NCBI RefSeq assembly: GCF_014635305.1
Contig: NZ_BMCS01000001.1
Location: forward strand, 62,001 to 126,000
DNA: 64,000 nucleotides
Direction of reading: 5' to 3'
From: Williamsia phyllosphaerae
Lineage (GTDB): Bacteria > Actinomycetota > Actinomycetes > Mycobacteriales > Mycobacteriaceae
Positions within the stretch are counted from its first letter, which is position 1, and every line of letters starts with the position of its first letter. This document shows, one piece after another, positions 36,605 to 45,503 of this stretch. Both the position numbers and the translations under genes were made by a program. The notes under the pieces were generated by a model. That model was not told where the DNA came from. It saw only the letters and a program-made list of their open reading frames with translations, and did not search any database.

Positions 36605-37879
36605 TCAGGACAGGCTCTGTTCCAGCCGGGCGAGCGCGACCGCACGGTGCCGGGTGCCGACGATCTCGTCGAGGATCACCACGGCGACCGGCGCGACGGC
36701 CGTGACCACCAGGGCGTAGACCACCGACAACCCGGCCGCTGCGAGCAACACCGAACCGACCAGGATCGCGACCGCCACCACCGTCAACGCCAGGTTGAGC
36801 ACGTCGAACTCGACGAGGTAGGTGTACATCGCGGCGATCGACACGATGTAGACGCCGAGTGGGACGGCGACACACGCCACCGCGGCCGCGGCCGAGATGT
36901 GCGACTCGTGTTCGAGGTAGAGCGCCGCGACGTGCAGCCCGGCACCGACCGCGGCGATGGAAATGAAGACGATGATGTGCGCGTATCCCCATCCGAAACA
37001 CTTGGCGCGTCGGAGTTCCAAGGCGTCGCCGGTGGGGACGACGAAGTAGATCCACCACATCGCGAAGGTGGCGGCCGTCCCGGCGAGCCCGAGAACGGCG
37101 GTCTCCAGGGTCCAGCCCTGGGCGTGGATCACCGCCTGCAACGCGACCACCGTCCCCACGATGCCCTCGCCGAGGGTGATGATCGCCAGCAGTCCGTACC
37201 GCTCGGCGATGTGGTGCGGATGCCACGGTGTGTCCGGCTCGGAGTTCAGGCGCTCGGCGATGAACGGACCGGACAACTCGACGGCCACCAGGCCCAGTGT
37301 CGCGACGAGCGTGGGGATCAGCGAGGTGTTCACCACGATGATCGCAATCCACCCGACCTGTGCGACGAGGATGGCCAGCGCGTAGGTCAGGCAGGTTCGT
37401 CGGTACTCCGGGCTCTGTAGCGCTGCGCGGATCCACTGGAACATCATCGCCACGCGCATGACCACGTATCCCAGGACCGCGACCCGGTTGTCGATGTGCT
37501 CCCCCTCGGCGACGGAGGCGAACACCGGCTCGATGCCGAGCGCAAGGATCAGCACGCCACCCATCTGCACCATCGTGACGACGCGGAACACCCAGTCGTC
37601 GGTGTCGAAGGCGGAGGCGAACCACGAGAAGTTGATCCACGCCCAGATGCTGGCGAACGTCGCGAACAGGAACCCGATGACCGCGGTCTTGTAGTCGCCG
37701 TCGGCCAGATAGTGCGCCACCTCGCTGCCTGCCAACGAGAACGCGACGACGAATGTGAGGTCGAAGAAGAGTTCCAGACTGGTTGCGGTGCGACCTTCTT
37801 CGTCCCGCGCGCGGCCGGTCATCTGCGCGACGCGATGGCTCAGGACCTTTGCTCCACCGTTGCCGGGGTCTGAAGTCAT
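36605..37879 (-). CDS. Low temperature requirement A (LtrA) family membrane protein
   Basis: A 424-residue protein with about 12 hydrophobic helices. It has the LtrA hallmark [17 protein letters not shown] near residue 36 and [20 protein letters not shown] near residue 225. LtrA was named from Listeria growth in the cold, but its transport or signalling role is unknown. In actinobacteria it is widespread as a single gene. It may share a transcript with purD, whose start codon is 31 bp downstream. Confidence 0.92.
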   Translation of the reverse strand: MTSDPGNGGAKVLSHRVAQMTGRARDEEGRTATSLELFFDLTFVVAFSLAGSEVAHYLADGDYKTAVIGFLFATFASIWAWINFSWFASAFDTDDWVFRVVTMVQMGGVLILALGIEPVFASVAEGEHIDNRVAVLGYVVMRVAMMFQWIRAALQSPEYRRTCLTYALAILVAQVGWIAIIVVNTSLIPTLVATLGLVAVELSGPFIAERLNSEPDTPWHPHHIAERYGLLAIITLGEGIVGTVVALQAVIHAQGWTLETAVLGLAGTAATFAMWWIYFVVPTGDALELRRAKCFGWGYAHIIVFISIAAVGAGLHVAALYLEHESHISAAAAVACVAVPLGVYIVSIAAMYTYLVEFDVLNLALTVVAVAILVGSVLLAAAGLSVVYALVVTAVAPVAVVILDEIVGTRHRAVALARLEQSLS

Positions 37880-37946
37880 TGCGAAATAGTACGTATCGCC
37901 CGCGCCGCGCGTGCGGCCGACAACTGATCCGTACTCGACGCGGCGG

Positions 37947-38429
37947 TCAGACCCGGGCGACGAACGCGCTCAGGTTCACCCGCACCCGTTCGATCTTGGC
38001 CTCGACGTCGAGGTCCTCGCGGTACTGCTTGCCCAGCGCCGGGGTCTTCTTCCCGCGCGCGTAGAGGGAACAGGCCAGGTCGGTGCACATGTAGGTGCCC
38101 ACCGAGTTGCCCTTCCGACCCGCGTCCCCGGACTTGTTCGCCGTCATCAGCGAGACCCCGCCCGAAGGATGCGTGGTGAGGCAGATCTTGCACATCTGGG
38201 CCCGCCTGGACCCGCCGGTCTCGTGCCGCAGGGCCAGCCCGACGAGGTCGTCCCCGTGTGGGGTGACGAGGTAGCACCGGCCGGCGTACGTCGGATCGGT
38301 CCACCCGAGGAAGTCGAGTTCGTCCCACGGGCGGGTGTCGAGATCGCGCGGGATGACGATGCGCTTGGCCTCGCCCTTGGTGCAGTTGACGAACGACGAC
38401 CTGATGTCGGCTTCGTTCACGGGGTCCAT
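37947..38429 (-). CDS. FBP-domain treble-clef zinc-finger protein (FusB/EF-G-binding type)
   Basis: A 160-residue protein with the FBP zinc-finger pattern MCKICLTTHPSGGVSLMTA and GTYMCTDLACSLYARGKK, giving two CxxC-type pairs. The N-terminal half packs as a helical/strand subdomain. FusB-type proteins bind elongation factor G and free it from fusidic acid, and actinobacterial FBP proteins are thought to act similarly on stalled EF-G. The ATG at 38429 is the only nearby start. It lies upstream of the LtrA-purD genes on the same strand, 67 bp from the LtrA start. Confidence 0.88.
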   Translation of the reverse strand: MDPVNEADIRSSFVNCTKGEAKRIVIPRDLDTRPWDELDFLGWTDPTYAGRCYLVTPHGDDLVGLALRHETGGSRRAQMCKICLTTHPSGGVSLMTANKSGDAGRKGNSVGTYMCTDLACSLYARGKKTPALGKQYREDLDVEAKIERVRVNLSAFVARV

Positions 38430-38525
38430 GGGGTCACTTTTCGTTGATCGTCGGTCGGGCTCGGCGAGTGACGCTACGCGCGGGCCGGCGCGACGTACAA
38501 CGAGTTTTCCGCAGCAGTCGACAAC

Positions 38526-38562
38526 GCGACGGCCGCCGGATCGGGGGTCCGACGGCCGTCGC
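38526..38562 (-). terminator. Terminator-like hairpin after the GT39 gene
   Basis: GCGACGGCCG (38526-38535) pairs with CGGCCGTCGC (38553-38562), and CGGA/TCCG extends the stem past a bulge around a GC-rich loop. It begins 10 bp after the stop of the minus-strand glycosyltransferase gene. The run beyond it has only a weak T-stretch (GTTGTC). Confidence 0.65.
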
Positions 38563-38571
38563 TGCCGTGAC

Positions 38572-40731
38572 TCAGCTCTTGGGCTGGGTCAGGTCGTAGA
38601 GGGTCACCGAACCGACCGTCTTCTCGGTGTAGTTCGCGGTGACCCACTCCCTGATCTGTGTGGCCGTGCCCTCGGCGTTCATCCCTCCACCCATCATCCC
38701 GCCGCCGATGAAGTAGTGGATCTTGCCCTGACGGACGTACTCCTGGAACTGCGCCAGCGTCGGCGACGGATCGCTGCCGTTGAACCCGCCGATCGGCATG
38801 ACCGGATCCTGCGTCGCCAGCTGATACCCCGCCGCCGACATCGCGGTGACGGTGGCCGCCACCCACGTGTACTCGTCGGAGTCGGATTCCAGCAGCTCCA
38901 CCAGTTGCGTCGACGGCTTCGACGCCTGCATGAACCCACCGGGACCGCCCATACCGCCGAAACGCTCGGCCATGGTCGAACCGGCGGAACCCGTTCCGGC
39001 GCCCGGCGTCGCACCACCCTGTTGCCCGCCGCCCTGAGCCATCCCCGGAGGCATCTGACCACCGAAGCCGCCGGATATCTGACCACCGGGGGTCTGGCCT
39101 CCTTGCGCCTGGCCACCGAACCCGCCCGGTCCGAAGCCTCCGCGCATCCCGCCACGACGCCCGCCCATACCGCCGGGACCGAAGCCGCCCTGCGACGGCC
39201 CGGCCGAGACGATCGGTCCGTTCTTCGCGGTCGTCACGGTGTCGAGGGCGTACGCCGTCGGACCGGCGAGGCCCATCACGATCGCAACCGCGGCCGCGAT
39301 CGCGGCAGCCCTCGGCCACTTCGGCACAACCAGCGCGACGGCGGCGACCACGGCGAGGACCACGACCACCCACCGCAGCCACGGCACGAAGTCCGACGAG
39401 CGGTTGAGCAGGAAGAACGACATCGCGCCGGTCACCGCGACGGCGACCGCGAGCACGATCCGCACCCCGTAGGTGTCCCGCGCCTTCCAGCACATGACGC
39501 CGCCGGCCCCGACGAGCGCGGCGATTGCCGGCGCGAGTGCGACGGTGTAATACGCGTGGAAGATCCCGGACATGAAGCTGAAGACGGCCGTGGTGGTGAG
39601 CAGCCACAGCATCCAGACGCTGATGAGCGCCCTGTGGATGTTGGTGCGAGACGACCTGCCGCACAGCACCAGTGCCGCGATACCGAGGATGAGAGCGGTG
39701 GGGATGAGCCAGGCGATCTGGCCGCCCTGCTCGGGCTGGAACATCCGGAACAACCCGGTCTCACCCCACATGCCGCCACGTCCGCCCGGTCCGCCCACAC
39801 CGCCGGGGGCCTGACCACCGAAGGCGCCAGTGGCCGCCTCGGCCGCACCGGACCGGTTCCCGCCACCGGGAACCACACTGCCGGTCTCGTTTCCGGTGAG
39901 TCGACCGAATCCGTTGTAGCCGAACGTCAACTCCAGAATCGAGTTGTTCTGTGAACCGCCGATGAATGGTCGGGAGTCCTTGGGCCAGAACGTCACGGCC
40001 AGTACCCACCAGCCCGCGCTGACGAGCATCGCGACCAGGGCGGTGATCAGATGACCGAGACGCTTCAGCCAGGTGTGCTGCCCGAACGCGAGATAGGTGA
40101 TCGCCAACGGCGGTATCACCAGGAACACCTGCAGTTGTTTGGTGAGGAACCCGATACCCACCAGCACGCCGGTCAGCACCATCCACCGGATACGACCGTC
40201 TTCGATCCCCTTCAGGGTCGCCCAGACGGCGGCGATCATCAACAGGACCAGCAGTGCGTCGGGGTTGTTGAAGCGGAACATCAACGTGGCCACCGGAGTG
40301 AGCGCGAGTGCGGCGCCGGCCAGCAGGCCCGCCGAGACCCCGAGGTACTTCTTGACGATCAGATAGAGCAGAGCGACCGACGCCACACCCATCAGCACCT
40401 GCGGGACCAGGATCGACCACGAGTTGAGCCCGAAGATGCGGACAGAGATCCCCGGGATCCACAGCGAGACCGGCGGTTTGTCGACGGTGATGGAGTTGCC
40501 GGCGTCCGACGAACCGAAGAACCACGCCTTCCACGACTGCGACCCGGCCTGGATCGCCGCCGAGTAGAACGAGTTGGCGTAGCCGTTGATGCTCAGATTC
40601 CACAGGTAGAGCACGGCGGTGGCGGTGAGCAGTATGCCGAGCCCCCACCGGTCCGGACGGGGAACCGCCCACCGGCGCCTCCCATCCTCGGATGGGGAGA
40701 CGCCGGTGGGGGTGTCGAGTACTGAGGTCAC
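38572..40731 (-). CDS. GT39/ArnT-like membrane mannosyltransferase (YkcB type)
   Basis: A 719-residue polytopic glycosyltransferase. The first outer loop SITVDKPPVSLWI holds the acidic DKPP motif of the PMT/ArnT family. About 10-11 hydrophobic helices follow. Two low-complexity Gly/Gln/Met-rich stretches occur near residues 300-345 and 505-590. A globular C-terminal domain (DPVMPIGGFNGSDPSPTLAQ) is typical of YkcB-like enzymes. It should use a polyprenyl-phosphate sugar donor outside the membrane. The GTG start overlaps the upstream GT2 gene's stop by 4 bp, so donor maker and transferase are co-translated. Confidence 0.92.
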   Translation of the reverse strand: MTSVLDTPTGVSPSEDGRRRWAVPRPDRWGLGILLTATAVLYLWNLSINGYANSFYSAAIQAGSQSWKAWFFGSSDAGNSITVDKPPVSLWIPGISVRIFGLNSWSILVPQVLMGVASVALLYLIVKKYLGVSAGLLAGAALALTPVATLMFRFNNPDALLVLLMIAAVWATLKGIEDGRIRWMVLTGVLVGIGFLTKQLQVFLVIPPLAITYLAFGQHTWLKRLGHLITALVAMLVSAGWWVLAVTFWPKDSRPFIGGSQNNSILELTFGYNGFGRLTGNETGSVVPGGGNRSGAAEAATGAFGGQAPGGVGGPGGRGGMWGETGLFRMFQPEQGGQIAWLIPTALILGIAALVLCGRSSRTNIHRALISVWMLWLLTTTAVFSFMSGIFHAYYTVALAPAIAALVGAGGVMCWKARDTYGVRIVLAVAVAVTGAMSFFLLNRSSDFVPWLRWVVVVLAVVAAVALVVPKWPRAAAIAAAVAIVMGLAGPTAYALDTVTTAKNGPIVSAGPSQGGFGPGGMGGRRGGMRGGFGPGGFGGQAQGGQTPGGQISGGFGGQMPPGMAQGGGQQGGATPGAGTGSAGSTMAERFGGMGGPGGFMQASKPSTQLVELLESDSDEYTWVAATVTAMSAAGYQLATQDPVMPIGGFNGSDPSPTLAQFQEYVRQGKIHYFIGGGMMGGGMNAEGTATQIREWVTANYTEKTVGSVTLYDLTQPKS

Positions 40732-42050
40732 GCTGCGGCCTCCATGCCTGCATCGTCGGATCGGGCCCGGCTCGCCGAGCCGTGGGCGTTGCGGAACACC
40801 CAGCGGAAGGCGACGAATCGGGTCAGAGTGGCAACGAGATTCGCGACCACGAGGACGAGGAGTTCGACGTGCTTGGAAGCGCCCGGGAAACCGGCCTCCA
40901 GGGCGAGCAGGGATCCCGCGGTGATCGCCCATCCGAACAGGAACACCGCGATTCCCTGCATGTGGTGCCGGGCAGCGCCCTCGCGGCCCTTGACCCCGAA
41001 GGTGAACGCGCGGTTGGCGGCGGTGTTGAACACCGCGGTGATGAGCAGCGCCGCGAAGTTCGCGAACTGGGCGCCGAGCATCGAGTGCAGGACGAGGTAG
41101 AGCACGGCGTAGGCGACGGTGGAGATGACCCCGATGACACCGAAGCGGACCAGCTGACCGACCATGCCGTGCGGCACCCCGGTGAGTTGCGGATCGTCGA
41201 AGCGATTGCGCCCCAGACTGCGTCGCAGCTCGGCCACCGGGAGATCGCCGCTGGCCAGCGCGCGGGCGACGCGCCAGCACCCCTTGAGGTCCTCGGTTGC
41301 GGTCTTGACGATGTCGACGCTGCTGTTGGGGTCGTCCACCCAGTCCACCGGCACCTCGGCGATCCGCAGTCCGATGCGCTCAGCGAGCACCAACAGCTCG
41401 GTGTCGAAGAACCAGCCGGTGTCCTCGACGTACGGCAGCAGTGCCTGCGCGACGTCGGCGCGCATCGCCTTGAAACCGCACTGGGCGTCGGAGAACTTGG
41501 CCCCCATCGTCGTGCGGAGGATCAGGTTGTAACTGCGCGAGATGAATTCGCGCTTGGCCCCGCGGACCACCCGCGCCGACCGCGACAGCCGCGAACCGAT
41601 CGCCACATCGGAATGGCCGGACAGCAGCGGCGCGACCAACGGCATCAGCGCGTTGAGGTCGGTCGACAGATCGACGTCGCAGTAGGCGACGACGGTGGCG
41701 TCGCTCATGGTCCACGTCGCGTTGAGTGCGCGGCCGCGGCCCTTCTGCGCCAGGTGCACGACGCGCACCTGATCCATGGTCTGCGCGAGTTCGACACCGA
41801 CGGCGAGGGTGCTGTCGGTGCTCGCGTTGTCGGCGATGGTGATCCGCGCCGAGTAGGGAAAGTTGTTCTTCAGGTGTTCGCCCAGGCGGCGTATGCAGCC
41901 GGCGAGGTCGGCTTCCTCGTTGTAGACCGGTACGACGATGTCGAGCTCGGGATGTCCGGCGGTGCCGTCCACGACGACGATCATCTCGGGGGCGTCTGTC
42001 GGTTCCGGCATCGAGGTGCCGCCCGAGCGATCGACGGTGTCTGTTGTCAT
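40728..42050 (-). CDS. GT2 polyprenyl-phosphate glycosyltransferase fused to GtrA domain
   Basis: A 440-residue fusion. Residues about 35-285 are a GT-A GT2 domain (IVVPVYNEEADLAGCIRRL, metal site YCDVDLSTD) of the dolichol-phosphate mannose synthase type. Residues about 295-420 are a GtrA domain with four helices (VRFGVIGVISTVAYAVLYLV). It probably makes a polyprenyl-phosphate hexose on the inner face, and GtrA may help it cross the membrane. The product is likely used by the GT39 enzyme encoded directly downstream with a 4-bp overlap. Confidence 0.93.
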   Translation of the reverse strand: MTTDTVDRSGGTSMPEPTDAPEMIVVVDGTAGHPELDIVVPVYNEEADLAGCIRRLGEHLKNNFPYSARITIADNASTDSTLAVGVELAQTMDQVRVVHLAQKGRGRALNATWTMSDATVVAYCDVDLSTDLNALMPLVAPLLSGHSDVAIGSRLSRSARVVRGAKREFISRSYNLILRTTMGAKFSDAQCGFKAMRADVAQALLPYVEDTGWFFDTELLVLAERIGLRIAEVPVDWVDDPNSSVDIVKTATEDLKGCWRVARALASGDLPVAELRRSLGRNRFDDPQLTGVPHGMVGQLVRFGVIGVISTVAYAVLYLVLHSMLGAQFANFAALLITAVFNTAANRAFTFGVKGREGAARHHMQGIAVFLFGWAITAGSLLALEAGFPGASKHVELLVLVVANLVATLTRFVAFRWVFRNAHGSASRARSDDAGMEAAA

Positions 42051-42124
42051 GGAACAGACTCTGACCCCGGAAGCTGCCGCGTCTCTGCGGCCGGCCTGTC
42101 AGCTACCTGTGAGCGGGCAGACCC

Positions 42125-42550
42125 CTAGTCGGAGGTGTGCTCCTCGTGCCCGGCAGCACGCAGAGCTGCACGGATACGCGTCGCGGCGTCTTCGAGGGAC
42201 GCCGGATCGGGGTCCTTCTCGGCCAGCGCGAGGTCGAACGTCTCCACCGAATGCGCCGGGAAGACATGGATGTGCAGGTGCGGCACCTCGAGGCCGGCGA
42301 TGAGCAGGCCCATCCGAGGGGCGTCGAACGCGTCCCGGGTGGCCTGCCCGATCGTCTGCGACACCGCCGTCAGGTGGGCGAAGACCGCCGGGTCGACCTG
42401 TTCCCAGTGATCGATCTCCTCGCGCGGCACCACCAGCACGTGCCCGGGAGTGACCGGGTTGATGGTGAGGAACGCGACGGCCGTGTCGTCCTTCCAGACG
42501 AAACGTCCCGGGATGTCGCCGTTGATGATCATGCTGAATACCGAAGCCAT
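42125..42550 (-). CDS. HIT-family nucleotide hydrolase
   Basis: A 141-residue histidine-triad protein. FSMIINGDIPGRFVWKDD is followed by the active-site HLHIHVFP (HxHxHxx). HIT proteins hydrolyse adenosine 5'-monophosphoramidates or dinucleoside polyphosphates. The start is ATG 42550, the usual HIT N-terminus. In M. tuberculosis Rv0759c (HIT) is next to phoPR, as here. Confidence 0.95.
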   Translation of the reverse strand: MASVFSMIINGDIPGRFVWKDDTAVAFLTINPVTPGHVLVVPREEIDHWEQVDPAVFAHLTAVSQTIGQATRDAFDAPRMGLLIAGLEVPHLHIHVFPAHSVETFDLALAEKDPDPASLEDAATRIRAALRAAGHEEHTSD

Positions 42551-42619
42551 GGGACCGATCGTATGCGTCGGGTCCACTCGGTCGGGTCGGGTGTCAGCGC
42601 TCGATCCGCGCGAAACTTG

Positions 42620-42649
42620 CGAACCCGCGTCGGACAACAGGCGGGTTCG
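42620..42649 (-). terminator. Terminator-like hairpin after phoPR
   Basis: A perfect 9-bp stem CGAACCCGC / GCGGGTTCG (42620-42628 and 42641-42649) with a 12-nt loop lies 25 bp after the phoR stop on the minus strand. Only a weak T-stretch (GTTT) follows in that direction. Confidence 0.65.
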
Positions 42650-42674
42650 TGAGATCGGAGCGGATCTGACCCAC

Positions 42675-44180
42675 TCACTCCAACCGCGGCAACCGAACCC
42701 AGAAGGTGGCTCCGCCGCCGGGGGTGTCCTCGACGCCGACGGTGCCGCCGTGGGCGGCGACCAGTGCGGCCACGATCGACAACCCGAGCCCACTGCCGCC
42801 GGAACGCTCGTCCCGATGCCGCGAGCTGTCGCCCCGGTAGAAGCGTTCGAAGACCCGCGCCTGGTCCTCAGGACTCAGCCCGGGGCCGGTGTCGGCGACG
42901 GCGAGTACCGCGCTGTGGTCGTCGGTGCCGACCCGGACGGTGATCCGTGCGTCGTCTCCGGTGTGCCGGATGGCGTTGGTGATCAGGTTGCTCAGCACCT
43001 GCGACAACCGCGCGGCGTCACCCATCACGGCGGGGATGCCCGGTCCGTCGATCATCTCGACGGAGATGTCGCGGTTCGGGGCGGTGGCCCGCGCGCTGTG
43101 GACCGAGTCCGACGCCAGACCGAGCAGGTCGACCTGGGCACGCTCGAGCGGGCGCTGCGCGTCGAGCCGGGCCAACATCAGCAACTCCTCGACCAGCAGC
43201 CCCATCCGGCCCGCCTCGTGCTCGATCCGCGACATCAACTGGTCGGGATCGGTCATCGCGCCCTGCCGGTACAACTCGGAGAAGCCGCGGATCGAGGTCA
43301 GCGGAGTGCGAAGTTCGTGGCTGGCGTCGGCGACGAAACGCCGCATCTTGTCCTCGGAGCGGCGAGCCTGTTCCTCCGACGCGGCGGTGGTGGCGAACGC
43401 GGTCTGGATCTGGTGCAGCATCACGTTCAGCGACGCCGCGAGTCGACCGACCTCGGTGTTGGCCGGCGACACCGGGACACGTTGGTCGAGGTCACCGCCG
43501 GCGATGGCCTCGGCGGTGACCTCCACGCGTCGTAGCGGTCGAAGGCTACTGCGTACCAACAGGTATCCGAGCCCGCCGACGATCACCACGACCCCGAGAC
43601 CGATGGCGAGCTGCAGCCAGATGAGTCGGGTGACGGTGTCGTCGAAATCGGTGAGCTTGATGGCCACCACCGAGGTGGTCATGGCCCCGGATGAGTTCGT
43701 CGCCGACACCTTGACCACGCGCCAGCGGGTGTCCGATCCGGTCGCGCTCCCGACGGTCTCGGGATCCGGGCCCAGCCGGTCGACGTCGGACAGGTCGGGG
43801 GATCCGCCGACGTCGTTGATGGTGAAGGTGCTCCCGTCCGAGCGGAACAGCACCACGTAGTACGGCGACGGCGGACGGCGTTCGACGGTGGGGCTTCCGC
43901 TCTGTCCGCCTGCGTTGGGCGAGAACGGACCCTTGTCGTCACCCTCCCGCGGACGGGCCCAGCCCTCGGCCGCCCCCTTGAGTCCGTTGTCGGTGCGCTC
44001 GATGAGACGGTTCTGCATCGCCGACGTGACCGACACGCCGGACACGAGCAGTCCCAGCGCCACGAGCACCAGCATCAACCCGACCAACGACACCCGCAGA
44101 GGGATGCCCCGGCGATGCCGGGGCTGCGTCGGGGGCGACGGCGCCGCGGGCGCGACGTGATCCGGATGGGCGGTGGTCAT
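42675..44180 (-). CDS. phoR: Sensor histidine kinase PhoR
   Basis: A 501-residue membrane kinase. TM1 is near residues 28-50 and a sensor domain of about 130 residues lies outside, with a Pro-rich start. TM2 follows (IWLQLAIGLGVVVIVGGLGYLL), then HAMP and HisKA with the phospho-His in ADASHELRTPLTSIRGF. The HATPase blocks are NLITNAIRHT, DTGPGL and GGSGLGLSIVAAL. The ATG overlaps the phoP stop by 4 bp. Its partner is almost identical in key blocks to mycobacterial PhoP, hence PhoR. The signal (acid, lipid or redox) is unknown here. Confidence 0.9.
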   Translation of the reverse strand: MTTAHPDHVAPAAPSPPTQPRHRRGIPLRVSLVGLMLVLVALGLLVSGVSVTSAMQNRLIERTDNGLKGAAEGWARPREGDDKGPFSPNAGGQSGSPTVERRPPSPYYVVLFRSDGSTFTINDVGGSPDLSDVDRLGPDPETVGSATGSDTRWRVVKVSATNSSGAMTTSVVAIKLTDFDDTVTRLIWLQLAIGLGVVVIVGGLGYLLVRSSLRPLRRVEVTAEAIAGGDLDQRVPVSPANTEVGRLAASLNVMLHQIQTAFATTAASEEQARRSEDKMRRFVADASHELRTPLTSIRGFSELYRQGAMTDPDQLMSRIEHEAGRMGLLVEELLMLARLDAQRPLERAQVDLLGLASDSVHSARATAPNRDISVEMIDGPGIPAVMGDAARLSQVLSNLITNAIRHTGDDARITVRVGTDDHSAVLAVADTGPGLSPEDQARVFERFYRGDSSRHRDERSGGSGLGLSIVAALVAAHGGTVGVEDTPGGGATFWVRLPRLE

Positions 44181-44875
44181 CGGGGTTCGCGCATCACATA
44201 TCCCACGCCACGCAACGTGTGGATCAGTCGCTTCTCCCCGGTATCGACCTTGCGACGCAGGTACGACACGTACGACTCGACGACGTTGACCTCGCCGCCG
44301 AAATCGTAGTTCCACACGTGGTCGAGGATCCGGGGCTTGGACAGCACGGTGCCCGCGTTGATCATGAAGTAGCGCAGCAGCGTGAACTCCGTCGGAGACA
44401 GTGCGACCAACTCGCCGTCCTTCCACACCTCGTGGGTGTCGTCGTCGAGCTCGATGTCGGCGAACGTGATCCGGGTGGGTTCGGCCTTCTGCTCACCGAA
44501 ACCATTGCGTCGCAATATCACCCGCAGACGCGCGACGACCTCCTCCAGACTGAACGGCTTGGTGACGTAGTCGTCGCCACCGATGGTGAGGCCGTTGATC
44601 TTGTCCTCCATCGAGTCGCGCGCGGTGAGGAACAGCGCGGGCGCCTCGATGCCGTCGGCACGCAGACGTCGCAAGAGTCCGAAACCGTCCATGCCGGGCA
44701 TCATCACGTCGAGGACGAGCGCGTCGGGACGGAAGGTCCGCGCCTTGTCGATCGCGGCCGGACCGCTCGCCGCGGTGGCGACGTCGAAGTTCTGGAACTT
44801 CAGCGACACCGACAGCAATTCGAGGATGTTGGGCTCGTCGTCGACGACGAGCACCCGGGCACCGGAATCAGTCAT
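44177..44875 (-). CDS. phoP: OmpR-family response regulator PhoP
   Basis: A 232-residue regulator. The receiver has VLVVDDEPNILELLSVSLKF, the phospho-acceptor Asp in LVLDVMMPGMDGFG, and the Thr/Lys switch LFLTARDS and DDYVTKPF. The C-terminal winged helix reads VVESYVSYLRRKVDTGEKR and HTLRGVGYVMREPR. These match M. tuberculosis PhoP (Rv0757) nearly word for word; PhoP there controls surface lipids and acid response. GGAAGG precedes ATG 44875 by 8 nt. A three-part PhoP-box-like sequence lies upstream, suggesting autoregulation. Confidence 0.93.
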   Translation of the reverse strand: MTDSGARVLVVDDEPNILELLSVSLKFQNFDVATAASGPAAIDKARTFRPDALVLDVMMPGMDGFGLLRRLRADGIEAPALFLTARDSMEDKINGLTIGGDDYVTKPFSLEEVVARLRVILRRNGFGEQKAEPTRITFADIELDDDTHEVWKDGELVALSPTEFTLLRYFMINAGTVLSKPRILDHVWNYDFGGEVNVVESYVSYLRRKVDTGEKRLIHTLRGVGYVMREPR

Positions 44876-44907
44876 GGTGACACCTTCCGTGATGACGCTG
44901 GGGCACC

Positions 44908-44936
44908 GCTGAACAGTTCCTGGCAGCTCGCTGTGA
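44908..44936 (-). promoter_or_regulatory. PhoP-box-like triple direct repeat upstream of phoP
   Basis: On the minus strand TCACAGC-N4-TGCCAGG-N4-GTTCAGC gives three 7-mers at an exact 11-bp period. They lie about 33-61 nt before the phoP start codon. The PhoP consensus in M. tuberculosis is TCACAGC-N4-TCACAGC, and its own promoter carries several such half-sites. The first half-site is perfect and the third is 5 of 7. Confidence 0.6.
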
Positions 44937-44960
44937 ACTCTCATCGCACCATGTGGGGCG

Positions 44961-45503
44961 TCAGAACAGCGTGGGTTCACCGAACCCGGGGACGCTCTCG
45001 GCGGCGAGGATCCGACCCTTCGTCGCCGCTCCCCCTGGTGCCGAGAACCCTCCGACCTCGGACCCCGCCCCGAGCACCCGGTGACACGGGATGACGACCG
45101 GGATGGGGTTGCGGCCCAGCGATCGCCCGACCGCCTGCGCGGCCAACGGCTGACCGATCCGCGCCGCGACCTGTCCATACGTCAGGGTTCGACCCCGCGG
45201 GATCGTTCGGGTGACCGCGTAGACCCGCTGGTCGAACTCGGGGAGGTCCGAGATGTGGACGACGATCGCCGACAGGTCGACGTCCTCGCCTGCGAACAGT
45301 CGGACGATGGACTCGACCACCTCGCCGATCGCCTCCGGTGGGGTCTGCTCGGTCGCGTCGAACCCGCGGAGGTAGTCGACGACATCGCGCGCGTCCGGCT
45401 CGGGCAAGGCGACGGCGACGATGCGGTCCTCGAGATCCCAGGCCAGTCCGCAGGTCCCCAGCGCGGTGTCGAACAGCGCGAACCCCCGGTCGCGGAAGTT
45501 CAC
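44961..45503 (-). CDS. ogt: Methylated-DNA-protein-cysteine methyltransferase (Ogt)
   Basis: A 180-residue DNA repair protein that takes the alkyl group from O6-alkylguanine onto its own Cys. The C-terminal domain has the wHTH and Arg finger (RTLTYGQVAARIGQPLAAQ, AVGRSLGRNP), followed by the active site IPVVIPCHRVLGAGSEVGGF. The GTG start at 45503 overlaps the stop of the upstream AlkZ-like gene by 4 bp. Together with that gene it forms a DNA-damage set. Confidence 0.95.
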   Translation of the reverse strand: MNFRDRGFALFDTALGTCGLAWDLEDRIVAVALPEPDARDVVDYLRGFDATEQTPPEAIGEVVESIVRLFAGEDVDLSAIVVHISDLPEFDQRVYAVTRTIPRGRTLTYGQVAARIGQPLAAQAVGRSLGRNPIPVVIPCHRVLGAGSEVGGFSAPGGAATKGRILAAESVPGFGEPTLF

